A stretch of 28,781 nucleotides of DNA from an uncultured Clostridia bacterium (GCA_948891265.1 CAQUBD010000002.1:87350-116130); one strand, 5' to 3'; shown: positions 15,783 to 23,407, counted from the stretch's first letter. Numbers and translations: made by a program. The notes: a model not told the origin generated them from the letters alone.

Positions 15783-16333
15783 ATCAAAGTTTTGTGCAAA
15801 TAGGAATAGGACTAAAAATATAGATACTTCATTTAAGTATCCCCTTACAAATTTAGCTATTCCTTTTGTATAGCCACTTTTAGGTTATAACTTATCACAT
15901 TTTTTATAAAAACTCTTTATTTTTGATCCTGATAATTCATTATTATTATTATTTCATATTATATAAATCACGCCATTTTTTATAATATGTTTTTAATTAC
16001 AAAATATCTTTATATTTAAGTTTATATTTTAGACATATAACTTGTTTGCTTTTACAAAAAATGCCTTAAAAACGATTTTAGAGTTTATAAAGCATAATTT
16101 AATTTGTAGTTCAATAAGATTTTTAGAATTTATATTAAAAAATTATCAATATACAAATGTTCGTTTTTTGAAATTTCTATAAAATTAACTTTGCACAAAT
16201 TCTAAAATTATAAATCTGAAATCTAAAAATTAAGTTTCAAAAATTTTAATTTTATAAATTTTATTAGATTTTGAATTTTTCATAATTTTTTATTATGAAA
16301 AACCCTCTATTCCCCCTACTCCACTGTTTTTAT
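15783..16333. repeat. Non-coding repeat B (~550 nt), partner of repeat A
   Basis: No ORF fits in 15733-16406. It shares ordered blocks with repeat A: TCAAAGTTTTGTGCAAATAGG (15784 on), TTATAAAAACTC (15904 on), ACAAATGTTCGTTTTTTGAAA (16153-16173) and CCCCCTACTCCACT (16312-16325). Near its left end, GGAATAG plus CTAAA pairs with TTTAG plus CTATTCC, enclosing the hairpin GATACTT/AAGTATC. The corresponding stem in repeat A is made from different bases (GTAGGA/TCCTAC), which suggests conserved structure. Confidence 0.6.
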
Positions 16334-16406
16334 TTAACAAAAAATAGCTAGTATAAACTAACTACTCTTTTGAATATATATAATTTTATATATATTATTT
16401 TTCTCC

Positions 16407-16838
16407 TTAAAATCTTTTTCTTAAAAAGTAATCTATTGTTCCTGGTGGACAATCTTCAAAAGTTGCATAAACATTATATCCCATTTTTTCATAGAAACCT
16501 CTTGCTTGAAAACTCCAAGTTTCCATTCTAATTCCTAATAAATTATTCTTTTTTGCATATTCTTCTATTTTATTTATAATTTTTGTACCTATTCCACTCT
16601 TTCTATACTCTTTTTCTATCCATAATTGATCTAAAAAAAACCAATTCCATTCAATATAGCCTACTGCTCCACCAATTAAATTTCCATTGTCATACACTCC
16701 AAAATTACAATAATTTATCTTTGTTGGAATTTCTTCTGTATTTTTTAATATCCATTCACAATTTTCTCTATTAAACTTATGTAAGTTCATACTTATAAAT
16801 TTTTCAAAGTTTGAATCTTTAATATTTTTTATTTCCAT
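16407..16838 (-). CDS. GNAT-family N-acetyltransferase
   Basis: A 143-residue acetyltransferase. The acetyl-CoA binding motif A is visible as LWIEKEYRKSGIGTKIINKIEEYA (R/Q-x-x-G-x-G/A pattern: RKSGIG). The next strand and helix carry WSFQARGFYEKMGYNVYATF, typical of single-domain GNATs acting on small molecules or peptides. The acceptor substrate is unknown. The RBS GGAGGAA directly precedes ATG 16838. Only 9 bp separate the start from the stop of the VOC remnant upstream, which implies that the two once formed an operon. Repeat B follows downstream. Confidence 0.9.
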   Translation of the reverse strand: MEIKNIKDSNFEKFISMNLHKFNRENCEWILKNTEEIPTKINYCNFGVYDNGNLIGGAVGYIEWNWFFLDQLWIEKEYRKSGIGTKIINKIEEYAKKNNLLGIRMETWSFQARGFYEKMGYNVYATFEDCPPGTIDYFLRKRF

Positions 16839-16847
16839 AATTCCTCC

Positions 16848-16946
16848 TCAATCATTTTCAATTATTTCTACTAATATTCCATCTGAATTTTTTATAAAGA
16901 AATTTCCTTCATTATTATTTATATACCTATTTCTTATGTCGTAATT
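16848..16946 (-). pseudogene. 3' remnant of a VOC (glyoxalase/bleomycin-resistance) gene
   Basis: The minus strand encodes 32 codons ending NNEGNFFIKNSDGILVEIIEND before TGA at 16850-16848. This closely fits the last strands of VOC-fold proteins (FFI-D-P-DG-L-IE-I-E). A TAG at 16949 precedes it, and no start codon or RBS is present, so it is a truncated gene end and not a small gene. Confidence 0.65.
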
Positions 16947-16973
16947 CTATCATAAATTTACAATTTTTACAAT

Positions 16974-17022
16974 AAAGCTAAAAATTATCCTCCTATATCA
17001 TAGAAAGATAATTTTTAGCTTT
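16974..17022 (-). terminator. Perfect 16-bp inverted repeat, probable terminator of the 41-residue gene
   Basis: AAAGCTAAAAATTATC (16974-16989) pairs with GATAATTTTTAGCTTT (17007-17022) across a 17-nt loop. It lies 57 bp after the small gene on the minus strand. Confidence 0.65.
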
Positions 17023-17078
17023 GCTTTAAAATATGTCTCTTGTTTTTTCCATCTTTACTTTAATTTAAGATTTGCATT

Positions 17079-17204
17079 TTACAAACTATACCATCTTAAT
17101 TGTTGATTAGCATCTTTTAATAATTTTAATAATACAACTATTACTCCAATAGCTATGAAAAGTAATATACTAAGTACAATAATTACTACTATTAATATAT
17201 TCAT
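17079..17204 (-). CDS. 41-residue single-pass membrane peptide
   Basis: ATG 17204 is preceded at ideal spacing by AAAGGAGGA (17220-17212 on the minus strand). The product has a hydrophobic helix from about residue 2 to 26 (MNILIVVIIVLSILLFIAIG at the start) and a short polar, basic tail (KLLKDANQQLRWYSL). One Pro-free helix and a cytoplasmic-type tail suggest a small inner-membrane regulator or a type I toxin-like peptide. I see no antisense promoter that would support the toxin idea. The strong RBS and the hairpin downstream make it likely to be real. Function unknown. Confidence 0.7.
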   Translation of the reverse strand: MNILIVVIIVLSILLFIAIGVIVVLLKLLKDANQQLRWYSL

Positions 17205-17370
17205 ATGTTTTTCCTCCTTTAAAATAATAATTTTGCTGTTCACTGGTTATATTCGTCACTCCAAAAGGAGATTAATAATAAAAATATTATATAATTGAAT
17301 TTTTGTATATTTTATCATATTTTTACAGGTTAATCAAGATTAATTTCATAACTTATACCAAAGTACGTAT

Positions 17371-17399
17371 TTGACATAACTTTAAATCTATTATATAAT
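17371..17399 (+). promoter_or_regulatory. Consensus sigma-A promoter of the PHP gene
   Basis: Perfect TTGACA (17371-17376), a 17-bp spacer and perfect TATAAT (17394-17399). The rest of the 17205-17480 gap shows nothing else clear. Confidence 0.85.
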
Positions 17400-17480
17400 A
17401 GCAATAAGATTTATGTTAATAATATTGAAAAAGTGTTATTTTATTTTCAATTCAACTAAAACAATCAGGAGGAAATTATT

Positions 17481-18452
17481 ATGCTATTATTTAGTCAAAA
17501 CATCAACATTTCCAAAGAACTCTTATCTTTAGGACATCGAACAGAATATGATCATCATATTCACACAAAATATTCGGATGGCTCTTTTACATTAAGAGAA
17601 GTCATTGAATTAGCAAAAAAATCACGGCTAAAGCGAATTGTTATTACAGATCACAACAACATATTAGGGTGTTTCAATGAGTTACAGACAATACCTAAAG
17701 AAGAGTTAGAAAATCTAAAGGTATTTGTAGGTTCTGAAATTGCCTGCAAAGTTTTAGATGAAGCAACAGGCATGTATATTCCAATTGAGCTTCTTTACTA
17801 TGGTCCACATCCAGAAAATGTACAATATTTTATTGATCAACATCATTATGGTATGGTTCCGCAAGATGAACAACTTCAGTTTTTAATTACTCAATGTGAT
17901 AAACATTGTTTAAAGCATTCTGAAAATTTACAAGTTCCAGAAGGAATGTTTGCTACCGAATATTTATGTAAAGATTTGATAAAGTATCCTGAAAACAAAG
18001 AATTTTTTGATTCAACACATCCAATTGTATATACTACACCAAAGTTATTTTTCAAAAAGTTTTGTATCCATCCAGGTAGTAATTTTTATATTGATACTAC
18101 TAAAAACTTGCCCTTGGCCTCTGATGTAGCTAATATGGCGGTTGAAAATGGTGGAATATCAATTGTTGCACATCCTTGCTTATATATTTATGAAAGCAAA
18201 GATGAGGTTTTATCATTTTTAAGTAATATCTTAGATACATCTAAAACTGCTGGTATAGAAGTATTCCATTCATCGCACACAATTGAACAAAGAGATTATT
18301 TGTATCAATTTGCAAAACAGCGTAACCTTTTGATAGGTGGAGGTAGTGATTTTCATTCTGGTCCACAAACGGTTATTGGATTTGGAAAAAGAAATCAAAT
18401 ACTTTCTTTATCTGGTCATGATTTTGATTGGATCGAAAAAATATATAACTAA
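17481..18452 (+). CDS. PHP-domain metal-dependent phosphoesterase
   Basis: A 323-residue protein of the polymerase and histidinol phosphatase family. Metal-binding motifs appear in order: DHHIHTKYSDGS (24-35), ITDHNN (~56-61), a GSEIAC glutamate, SIVAHPCLY, and GSDFHSG near the C-terminus. It lies closest to stand-alone PHP phosphoesterases (nucleotide or phosphosugar hydrolases). An insertion around 110-200 (HHYGMVPQDEQLQFLITQCD...) is longer than in minimal PHP proteins and could carry specificity. It is a stand-alone unit: consensus promoter, strong RBS AGGAGGAAA, and a terminator. Codon use is more G/C-rich than that of neighbouring core genes. Confidence 0.88.
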   Translation: MLLFSQNINISKELLSLGHRTEYDHHIHTKYSDGSFTLREVIELAKKSRLKRIVITDHNNILGCFNELQTIPKEELENLKVFVGSEIACKVLDEATGMYIPIELLYYGPHPENVQYFIDQHHYGMVPQDEQLQFLITQCDKHCLKHSENLQVPEGMFATEYLCKDLIKYPENKEFFDSTHPIVYTTPKLFFKKFCIHPGSNFYIDTTKNLPLASDVANMAVENGGISIVAHPCLYIYESKDEVLSFLSNILDTSKTAGIEVFHSSHTIEQRDYLYQFAKQRNLLIGGGSDFHSGPQTVIGFGKRNQILSLSGHDFDWIEKIYN

Positions 18453-18488
18453 AAAAATCCCATATGTGTATTCGCATATGGGGCTTTT
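18452..18488. terminator. Bidirectional terminator between PHP and mgtC-like genes
   Basis: CCCATATGTG (18459-18468) pairs with CGCATATGGG (18473-18482) with one G-U; a run of A's precedes it and T's follow, so it serves both convergent genes. Confidence 0.92.
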
Positions 18489-19157
18489 TTACATTTGATG
18501 TACTGATATAACATTATCAAGTTCTATTAATTCTGGAACTAAGGAATGTTCACACATTTTTTTATCTTTTCCTACAATTCTAATTTTTTTATCATCTTGA
18601 TAAGTAAACATATCAATTTCAATTATCTCTATTTCTTTTTTTATAAGAGTATTTTTAATTATATCAATGGTTTCTTTTTTATGTTCATTTAATACTATAT
18701 CTAATTCTATGTTATTATAATGTTCTACCTTATCAGAAATCAAATGAAAATAAGACAATATTACATATACTATGGCTGTTGCAATTATCGCACATAGATA
18801 ATATCCTGCTCCAATACATAAACCAATACATGTTACTGCTAATAATGTAGATGCACTTGTTAAACCTTTTACATTAAACCCATCTCTTAAAATTGTACCT
18901 GCACCTAAAAAACCAATACCAGATAATAATTGAGCCGGAAATCTTGAAGGATCGATATCATATCTTTTAGCCATATACTCACCACAAATCATAACTAATA
19001 CTGCACTTAGTCCAACTAAAGCATGTGTTCTAAACCCTGCTGGTTTACTCCAGGAAGATCTTTCTAATCCTATAATCCCAGCCAAGAAAATTCCTATTAA
19101 TAATTTACAAATAGATTGTATCTCAAAAGTATTAAATAATTCAGCAATAAATTCCAT
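18489..19157 (-). CDS. MgtC/SapB-family membrane protein
   Basis: A 222-residue protein. The first ~135 residues hold the MgtC domain with about five membrane segments and the family signatures GIIGLERS, PAGFRTHALVGLSA, GIGFLGAGTI and GLTSASTLLAV. The C-terminal ~75 residues (ELDIVLNEHKKETIDIIKNTL...) form a cytoplasmic ACT-like regulatory domain. MgtC proteins aid growth at low magnesium and, in pathogens, modulate membrane ATPases; a direct Mg2+ transport role is doubtful. The RBS is GGGGGATT before ATG 19157. It is divergent from the recombinase gene, with palindromes between them. Confidence 0.9.
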   Translation of the reverse strand: MEFIAELFNTFEIQSICKLLIGIFLAGIIGLERSSWSKPAGFRTHALVGLSAVLVMICGEYMAKRYDIDPSRFPAQLLSGIGFLGAGTILRDGFNVKGLTSASTLLAVTCIGLCIGAGYYLCAIIATAIVYVILSYFHLISDKVEHYNNIELDIVLNEHKKETIDIIKNTLIKKEIEIIEIDMFTYQDDKKIRIVGKDKKMCEHSLVPELIELDNVISVHQM

Positions 19158-19204
19158 AAAATCCCCCCTATTTATATTTATTCAATTATATCTTGAATAT
19201 AGTC

Positions 19205-19273
19205 GTTGATAATCAACTTTTCAAAAGATATTTCAGTTCATTACCATTATGATAAGATCTTATGGTAATGAAC
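19205..19273. promoter_or_regulatory. Two palindromes between divergent mgtC-like and xer genes
   Basis: GTTGAT-A-ATCAAC (19205-19217) is a tight dyad typical of an operator. GTTCATTACCAT (19236-19247) pairs perfectly with ATGGTAATGAAC (19262-19273), with the smaller palindrome ATAAGATCTTAT in its loop region. Either may bind a regulator; the second could also be a hairpin in an mgtC transcript. No known magnesium riboswitch was recognised. Confidence 0.5.
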
Positions 19274-19367
19274 AAATTATATCATATATTTTTTTTATAT
19301 GCAATTTGTTTATTTTTCTATTTTTTTGTTATATAATAAATTAAATTAAAAATGGAGTGTGAAACTT

Positions 19368-20351
19368 ATGATAAATCGTGAAAATAATCCTGAATATTTA
19401 AATGCTTTTTTAGACTATACTATAACAATATTAAACAAGTCTCCAAATACAATTAAAGAATATAATTATGATTTAGCAATGTTTTTGAAATTTATAAAGA
19501 TAAGATTTAATATGACAAAAGAAGAAGATTTTTCAGAAATTACTATTACAGATATCACATTAGATACAATTAAAAAAATCAAATTAGATGATATACATGC
19601 TTTTCTAAGTTATCTAACTACTACCTATCATAGCAAAGCGGCAACTCGTGCAAGAAAAGCATCAAGTATTAGAGTATTTTTTAATTATTTATCTGCCAAA
19701 GCAAATTTAATAGAAACAAATCCTGCTCAGAATTTAGAAACTCCTAAGTTAGACAAACGTCTCCCTAAATACTTGAGCTTAGAGGAAAGTAGAAAATTGT
19801 TAAGTACAGCCGACAATCCTGACAATAGAAATAATGCTAGAGATTATGCGATACTTACATTATTTTTAAATTGTGGATTACGTCTTTCTGAACTAGTTGG
19901 AATTAACATTGGAGATATTGATTTTAGTGAATATAAAATGACTGTTATTGGTAAAGGTAATAAAGAAAGAACCATTTATTTGAATAAAGCCTGCATAAAG
20001 GCACTTAAAGAATATTTAGATGTTCGCCCTAAAGAAGGTATTAAAACAGATAAACAAAACTCTAAAAATGCTCTATTTATAAGTGAAAGAAAAGAAAGAA
20101 TAAGTCGTAGAACAGTTCAGCATATTGTTGACAAAGAACTATCAGCTTCTGGTTTTGCTTCAAAAAACCTTTCTACTCATAAATTAAGGCATACAGCAGC
20201 AACTTTAATGTATCAATATGGAAAAGTTGATATTAGAGCACTACAAGAAGTTTTAGGTCATGAAAGTATTTCTACTACTGAGATATATACTCATGTTGCT
20301 AATGAGCAAGCAAGACAAGCTATAGAAAACAATCCTCTATCAAACATTTGA
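19368..20351 (+). CDS. XerC/XerD-type tyrosine recombinase
   Basis: A 327-residue site-specific recombinase. The N-terminal SAM-like DNA-binding domain spans ~8-115 and the catalytic domain ~130-318. Catalytic residues can be read: R172 (CGLRLSEL), K196 (GKGNKER), H271 and R274 (HKLRH), H298 (LGHESI) and nucleophile Y307 (EIYTHV). Length and motifs fit the chromosome-dimer-resolving XerC/XerD class, with an unusually long N-terminal helix pair (ITITDITLDTIKKI inserted around 58-71). It is probably housekeeping, but an integrase role for the nearby cassette-like segment cannot be excluded. The start ATG 19368 is preferred over GTG 19359 because GGAG lies at 19354-19357. Confidence 0.9.
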   Translation: MINRENNPEYLNAFLDYTITILNKSPNTIKEYNYDLAMFLKFIKIRFNMTKEEDFSEITITDITLDTIKKIKLDDIHAFLSYLTTTYHSKAATRARKASSIRVFFNYLSAKANLIETNPAQNLETPKLDKRLPKYLSLEESRKLLSTADNPDNRNNARDYAILTLFLNCGLRLSELVGINIGDIDFSEYKMTVIGKGNKERTIYLNKACIKALKEYLDVRPKEGIKTDKQNSKNALFISERKERISRRTVQHIVDKELSASGFASKNLSTHKLRHTAATLMYQYGKVDIRALQEVLGHESISTTEIYTHVANEQARQAIENNPLSNI

Positions 20352-20376
20352 CATCTTATGTTAATCGTACTATAAT
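20348..20376 (+). promoter_or_regulatory. Perfect sigma-A promoter overlapping the end of xer
   Basis: TTGACA (20348-20353), a 17-bp spacer and TATAAT (20371-20376). The -35 box contains the xer stop codon. Confidence 0.9.
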
Positions 20377-20408
20377 ACATGATATAAAAGTTTAAGGAGG
20401 AATGTTTG

Positions 20409-20603
20409 ATGAACAGACGGATTAGGAGACGCAAATTAAAACTAAAGTTAAACTCAGCCTATCTATTTTTTATCCCTCCATACATTTTGGACAGCCAGCA
20501 TGACTTTATCGCCCAGAATATTACTGGATATGAAAAAGTCAGAAATGAATCTGTCAATCCAAAATGCATGAAGCGTAGATCCGCTCAAAAAAGACATTCA
20601 TAG
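20409..20603 (+). CDS. 64-residue highly basic small protein of unknown function
   Basis: ATG 20409 sits 8 nt after AAGGAGG (20394-20400), below a perfect promoter and above a terminator. The product starts MNRRIRRRKLKLKLNSAY, a cationic stretch, continues with a hydrophobic patch (YLFFIPPYIL) and ends with a second basic cluster (KCMKRRSAQKRHS). I do not recognise the family. The charge suggests binding to nucleic acid or the ribosome. Codon use is much more G/C-rich than that of xer. The complete expression unit supports a real gene; alternatively the ~260-nt transcript could act as an RNA. Confidence 0.6.
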   Translation: MNRRIRRRKLKLKLNSAYLFFIPPYILDSQHDFIAQNITGYEKVRNESVNPKCMKRRSAQKRHS

Positions 20604-20606
20604 CAA

Positions 20607-20640
20607 AAAGGTCCCATTTATATGGGGCCTTTCATCATGT
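20607..20640 (+). terminator. Terminator of the 64-residue gene
   Basis: AAAGGTCCCAT (20607-20617) pairs with ATGGGGCCTTT (20622-20632) with one G-U. The T-run starts a few bases later. Confidence 0.8.
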
Positions 20641-20643
20641 TTT

Positions 20644-21042
20644 TTAAACTTCGCCTGCTTCTCTCAACTCATATATATTGGTCATAATAAATAAATATTC
20701 TGCCAATTTTTCATTTGTTATATTTTGAGGAATGCACAGATATCTAATATCATTTTTTTTATTTGGATTTTCATAATAATATAATGTAAAAGTCTTTTCA
20801 TAGCTATCTTTCTTTTTTATAGTTATTTCTTCTAATTTGTTAGTCAAATCAATAAAAATAGATTTTAACATTAAATACATGTCTTCTGCTGAAAGTGTTG
20901 AAACTGGTGAGCTCCAATGCATTATATATGTTTCGTAACTTCTTCCTATATAGATTGATATCTCTGCTTTTAACTTATAATCAGTTTTCTTCCGCTTCTT
21001 TTGAAATTTCTCAAAAGAGACAACTTTGGTATTTTTCGTCAT
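20644..21042 (-). CDS. Unknown 132-residue protein
   Basis: I do not recognise the family. The start ATG 21042 is 7 nt from AAGGAGGG; an in-frame ATG at 21063 lies upstream of that RBS. The N-terminus is basic (KFQKKRKKTDYK), followed by an alternating alpha/beta body with strands AEISIYIG, ETYIMHW, KTFTLYYYENP and IRYLCIP, and helices SAEDMYLMLKSIFIDLTNKL and EKLAEYLFIMTNIYE. There is no membrane segment. It is convergent with the 64-residue gene. The compact alpha/beta plan could be a small binding domain. Confidence 0.75.
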   Translation of the reverse strand: MTKNTKVVSFEKFQKKRKKTDYKLKAEISIYIGRSYETYIMHWSSPVSTLSAEDMYLMLKSIFIDLTNKLEEITIKKKDSYEKTFTLYYYENPNKKNDIRYLCIPQNITNEKLAEYLFIMTNIYELREAGEV

Positions 21043-21132
21043 ATTTATACCCTCCTTATGCAAAACTATTTAGTTATTTATAGGAGTATTTTACTACAAT
21101 TTTACATAAATATCAATATATAGGACACAAAT

Positions 21133-21429
21133 TTATTTATAAATTGGAATTTTTATCTTATCTCCCACACTTAAATTAGAGCTTGATAAATTGTTCAAAT
21201 TTTTTAATTCATCTATAACTTCTCTAATTTCTTTATTATTAAAATATGTATTACCTGATATTTGTTCCTTTGCTATACTCCATAAAGTATCTCCTTCATA
21301 TATATAATCTTCTATATAATTAATTTCGACTTTCGAATATGTCTTTTTTGTAAAGGCTATCAAAGCAAGTATAACAATTATTAGTATACTAGTAGTTCTC
21401 ACAAATTTCTTCTTATTCACAATTTTCAT
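21133..21429 (-). CDS. YneA-like membrane protein with LysM domain
   Basis: A 98-residue protein with a short basic N-terminus (KIVNKKKFVR), one membrane helix (~11-28) and an extracytoplasmic LysM domain (YIYEGDTLWSIAKEQ... to LSVGDKIKIPIYK) that binds peptidoglycan. This plan equals YneA, the SOS-induced division inhibitor of Bacillus, which usually sits next to lexA; lexA is not in this window. The start ATG 21429 was chosen because it is 8 nt after GGAGG, while upstream in-frame ATGs overlap the RBS. A consensus promoter with two inverted LexA-like boxes lies upstream. Other small LysM proteins share this plan, so the name is tentative. Confidence 0.82.
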   Translation of the reverse strand: MKIVNKKKFVRTTSILIIVILALIAFTKKTYSKVEINYIEDYIYEGDTLWSIAKEQISGNTYFNNKEIREVIDELKNLNNLSSSNLSVGDKIKIPIYK

Positions 21430-21447
21430 TATCATTACCTCCATTTA

Positions 21448-21502
21448 AGAATATATGTTTGCTTTATAAAATGATTATATACAAACATTTATTCTTTGTC
21501 AA
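21448..21502 (-). promoter_or_regulatory. Promoter of the LysM gene with paired LexA-like boxes
   Basis: On the minus strand: perfect TTGACA (21502-21497), 17-bp spacer, perfect TATAAT (21479-21474). AGAATATATGTTTG (21448-21461) and the inverted CAAACATTTATTCT (21482-21495) differ by one base as inverted copies. Each partly fits the Bacillus-type LexA box CGAAC-N4-GTTCG. One lies in the spacer, the other just after the start site, well placed for repression. Confidence 0.65.
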
Positions 21503-21544
21503 TAGTTTTTTCAAAAAAATGTTCGTTTTTTAAATTTAAGAAAA

Positions 21545-21564
21545 GGGAACTTCAAAAAGTTCCC
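21545..21564 (-). terminator. Terminator after pepF
   Basis: GGGAACTT (21545-21552) pairs with AAGTTCCC (21557-21564); on the minus strand a T-run (TTTTCTTAAATTT) follows. Confidence 0.85.
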
Positions 21565-21579
21565 CATTTTCACTTATTT

Positions 21580-23361
21580 TTAAATAAGAATATTTTTTAA
21601 TTCTTCTATTTTTTTATTATAAAAATCAACTGTTGCTTTATAAGTATCTTTACTCTCTAAATCCACATCAACCATCTTTAATAAATCAATTGATTTTTTA
21701 CTACATCCTTGTTTTAACATATTGATATATTTATCTACAAAACCTGGTTCTCTATTTAAAATCTTTGTTGCTATAGCTATTGCAGCTGAAATTCCTGTTG
21801 CATATTTGTATACATAGAAGTCACTATAAAAATGTGGAATTCTCGCCCATTCATATTTTATTTGTTCGTCTATTTCTATAGCACTTCCAAAATATTTCTT
21901 ATTTAATTTGTAATATATATCATTTAAATCTTCTGAAGAAAGCATTATATTATTTTCTACTTTTTCATGAACTATTTTTTCAAATTCTGCAAACATTGCT
22001 TGTCTGAAAAAAGTAGCTCTTATCATATCTAATAATTCATACAATAACTCTGCTTTTTTTGATTTATCCCTTTCATTTTTTATTTGATAATCACTTAATA
22101 AAATTTCATTTACTGTTGACGCAACTTCTGCTACCATTATTGTGTAGTTTGCATCTATTACACTCTGATTACTATTTGAATAATATGAATGCATGCTATG
22201 TCCTAATTCATGTGCTATTGTGCTTACATCTCTTTTACTATTTACAAAGTTTGTTAATACAAATGGGTGCACTCCATATACTCCCATACTATAAGCTCCA
22301 CTTCTCTTATTTGGCCCATCAAATACATCTATCCAACGATTATCAAAGGCTTCTTTTAATTTACTTATATATTCATCACCTAATATTTTTAGTGCATTTA
22401 AAACTTCTTTTTTAGCTTCCTCAAAAGTAATTTCGTCTTTTCCTACTTCACAAGGATTTACATATAAATCATACATATGAAAATCTTTCAAGTTTAATAT
22501 CTTCTTTTTTAGTTCTATAAAATCATGATTTGAAGAAATATTCTCATCAATAGCCTCTATCAAACTATTATAAACATTAATACTAGCATCATCTTTATCT
22601 ACTGCCTTTTCTAAACTTGAATCCTATTTTCTTAATTTTGCAATAGTTGATTTAGCTTTAACATTTGCTATATACATTTCAGTAATAGTATTAATAAATT
22701 CACTATATTTTTTATACATTAGATTAAAAGCTTGTTTTCTAACTTCTTGATTAGGACTTTTTAAATATAGAGTATAATTACTATCAGTAAGTTCTACTTC
22801 TTCTTCATTCTCATTAATCAAATTTCCAAATTTAAATTCTACATTTGTTAACATATCAAAAGTATTTTCAGGAGCTGAAATAGTTTCAGAAAGATTTGCC
22901 AATAAAGTTTCTTCTTCCTTTGGCAAAATATGTTTTTTATTTTGTAATATATCACTAATATCTCTAGAATATTTTTCTAATCTTTTATCGTTTTCTAAAT
23001 AATTTTTTATTTTTTCTTCATCTGAATATGTTATTTCAGGTGTTAAAAATGATGTGGCAACGCTAAACTCAGTACCTAAAACTTCAACTTCTTTAAATAA
23101 TTTAATATTTTCTTGATTTGACATGTCTAAATGGTAATTTAACATTCCATAAGCATATACTTTTTCATATTTTTCCAATGCCTTTTCATATAATTTATAA
23201 CAATTATACAAATTTTCAGATGAATCACATAATTTTCCTTGATACTTCTTTATTTCTTCTAATATATCTTTTATTTCGTTTTTATCTGAATTAAATTCTT
23301 CTTCATTTTTAAATATATCTTGTAAATTCCATCTATATTTTGAATCATTTTTATTTTCCAT
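21580..23361 (-). pseudogene. pepF: Oligoendopeptidase F, interrupted by one in-frame TAG
   Basis: An M3-family cytoplasmic zinc peptidase that trims short peptides. Reading through, the gene is 593 codons before the stop, the normal PepF length of about 600. The N-terminal part (23361-22624) starts YRWNLQDIFKNEEEF and ends SEFINTITEMYIANVKAKSTIAKLRK; then comes TAG at 22626-22624, and the same frame continues at once with DSSLEKAVDKDDASINVYNS. The catalytic HELGH lies in the C-terminal part (STIAHELGHSMHSYY). Family members have Tyr or Gly-Tyr near the stop (about RGYNS), so TAT/TAC to TAG is the simplest change. As it stands only inactive N-terminal product is expected, unless the TAG is an error or read through. 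It has a consensus promoter and a terminator. Confidence 0.88.
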
Positions 23362-23407
23362 TCAAATTCCTCCCCAAATTTTATTAAAATACAATTATTT
23401 CCAAGTT

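Noticed and set aside
13379..16333. The two repeats as CRISPR or integron attC sites
   Set aside because: They are ~550 nt, only two copies, with no spacer pattern and no attC-type 7-bp R/L boxes recognised. Only a cassette-like arrangement is proposed.
16848..16946. Independent small gene of about 32 codons
   Set aside because: No start codon or RBS; the sequence fits the C-terminal end of a VOC protein, so it is called a remnant.
17220..17262. Minus-strand ORF starting GTGACGAATATAACC upstream of the 41-residue gene
   Set aside because: It overlaps the 41-residue gene in another frame, and its apparent RBS is not well spaced.
22624..22626. Recoding of TAG (pyrrolysine or reassigned stop) in pepF
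   Set aside because: TAG ends rho and the transposase normally, and no downstream recoding structure was seen; mutation or error is simpler.
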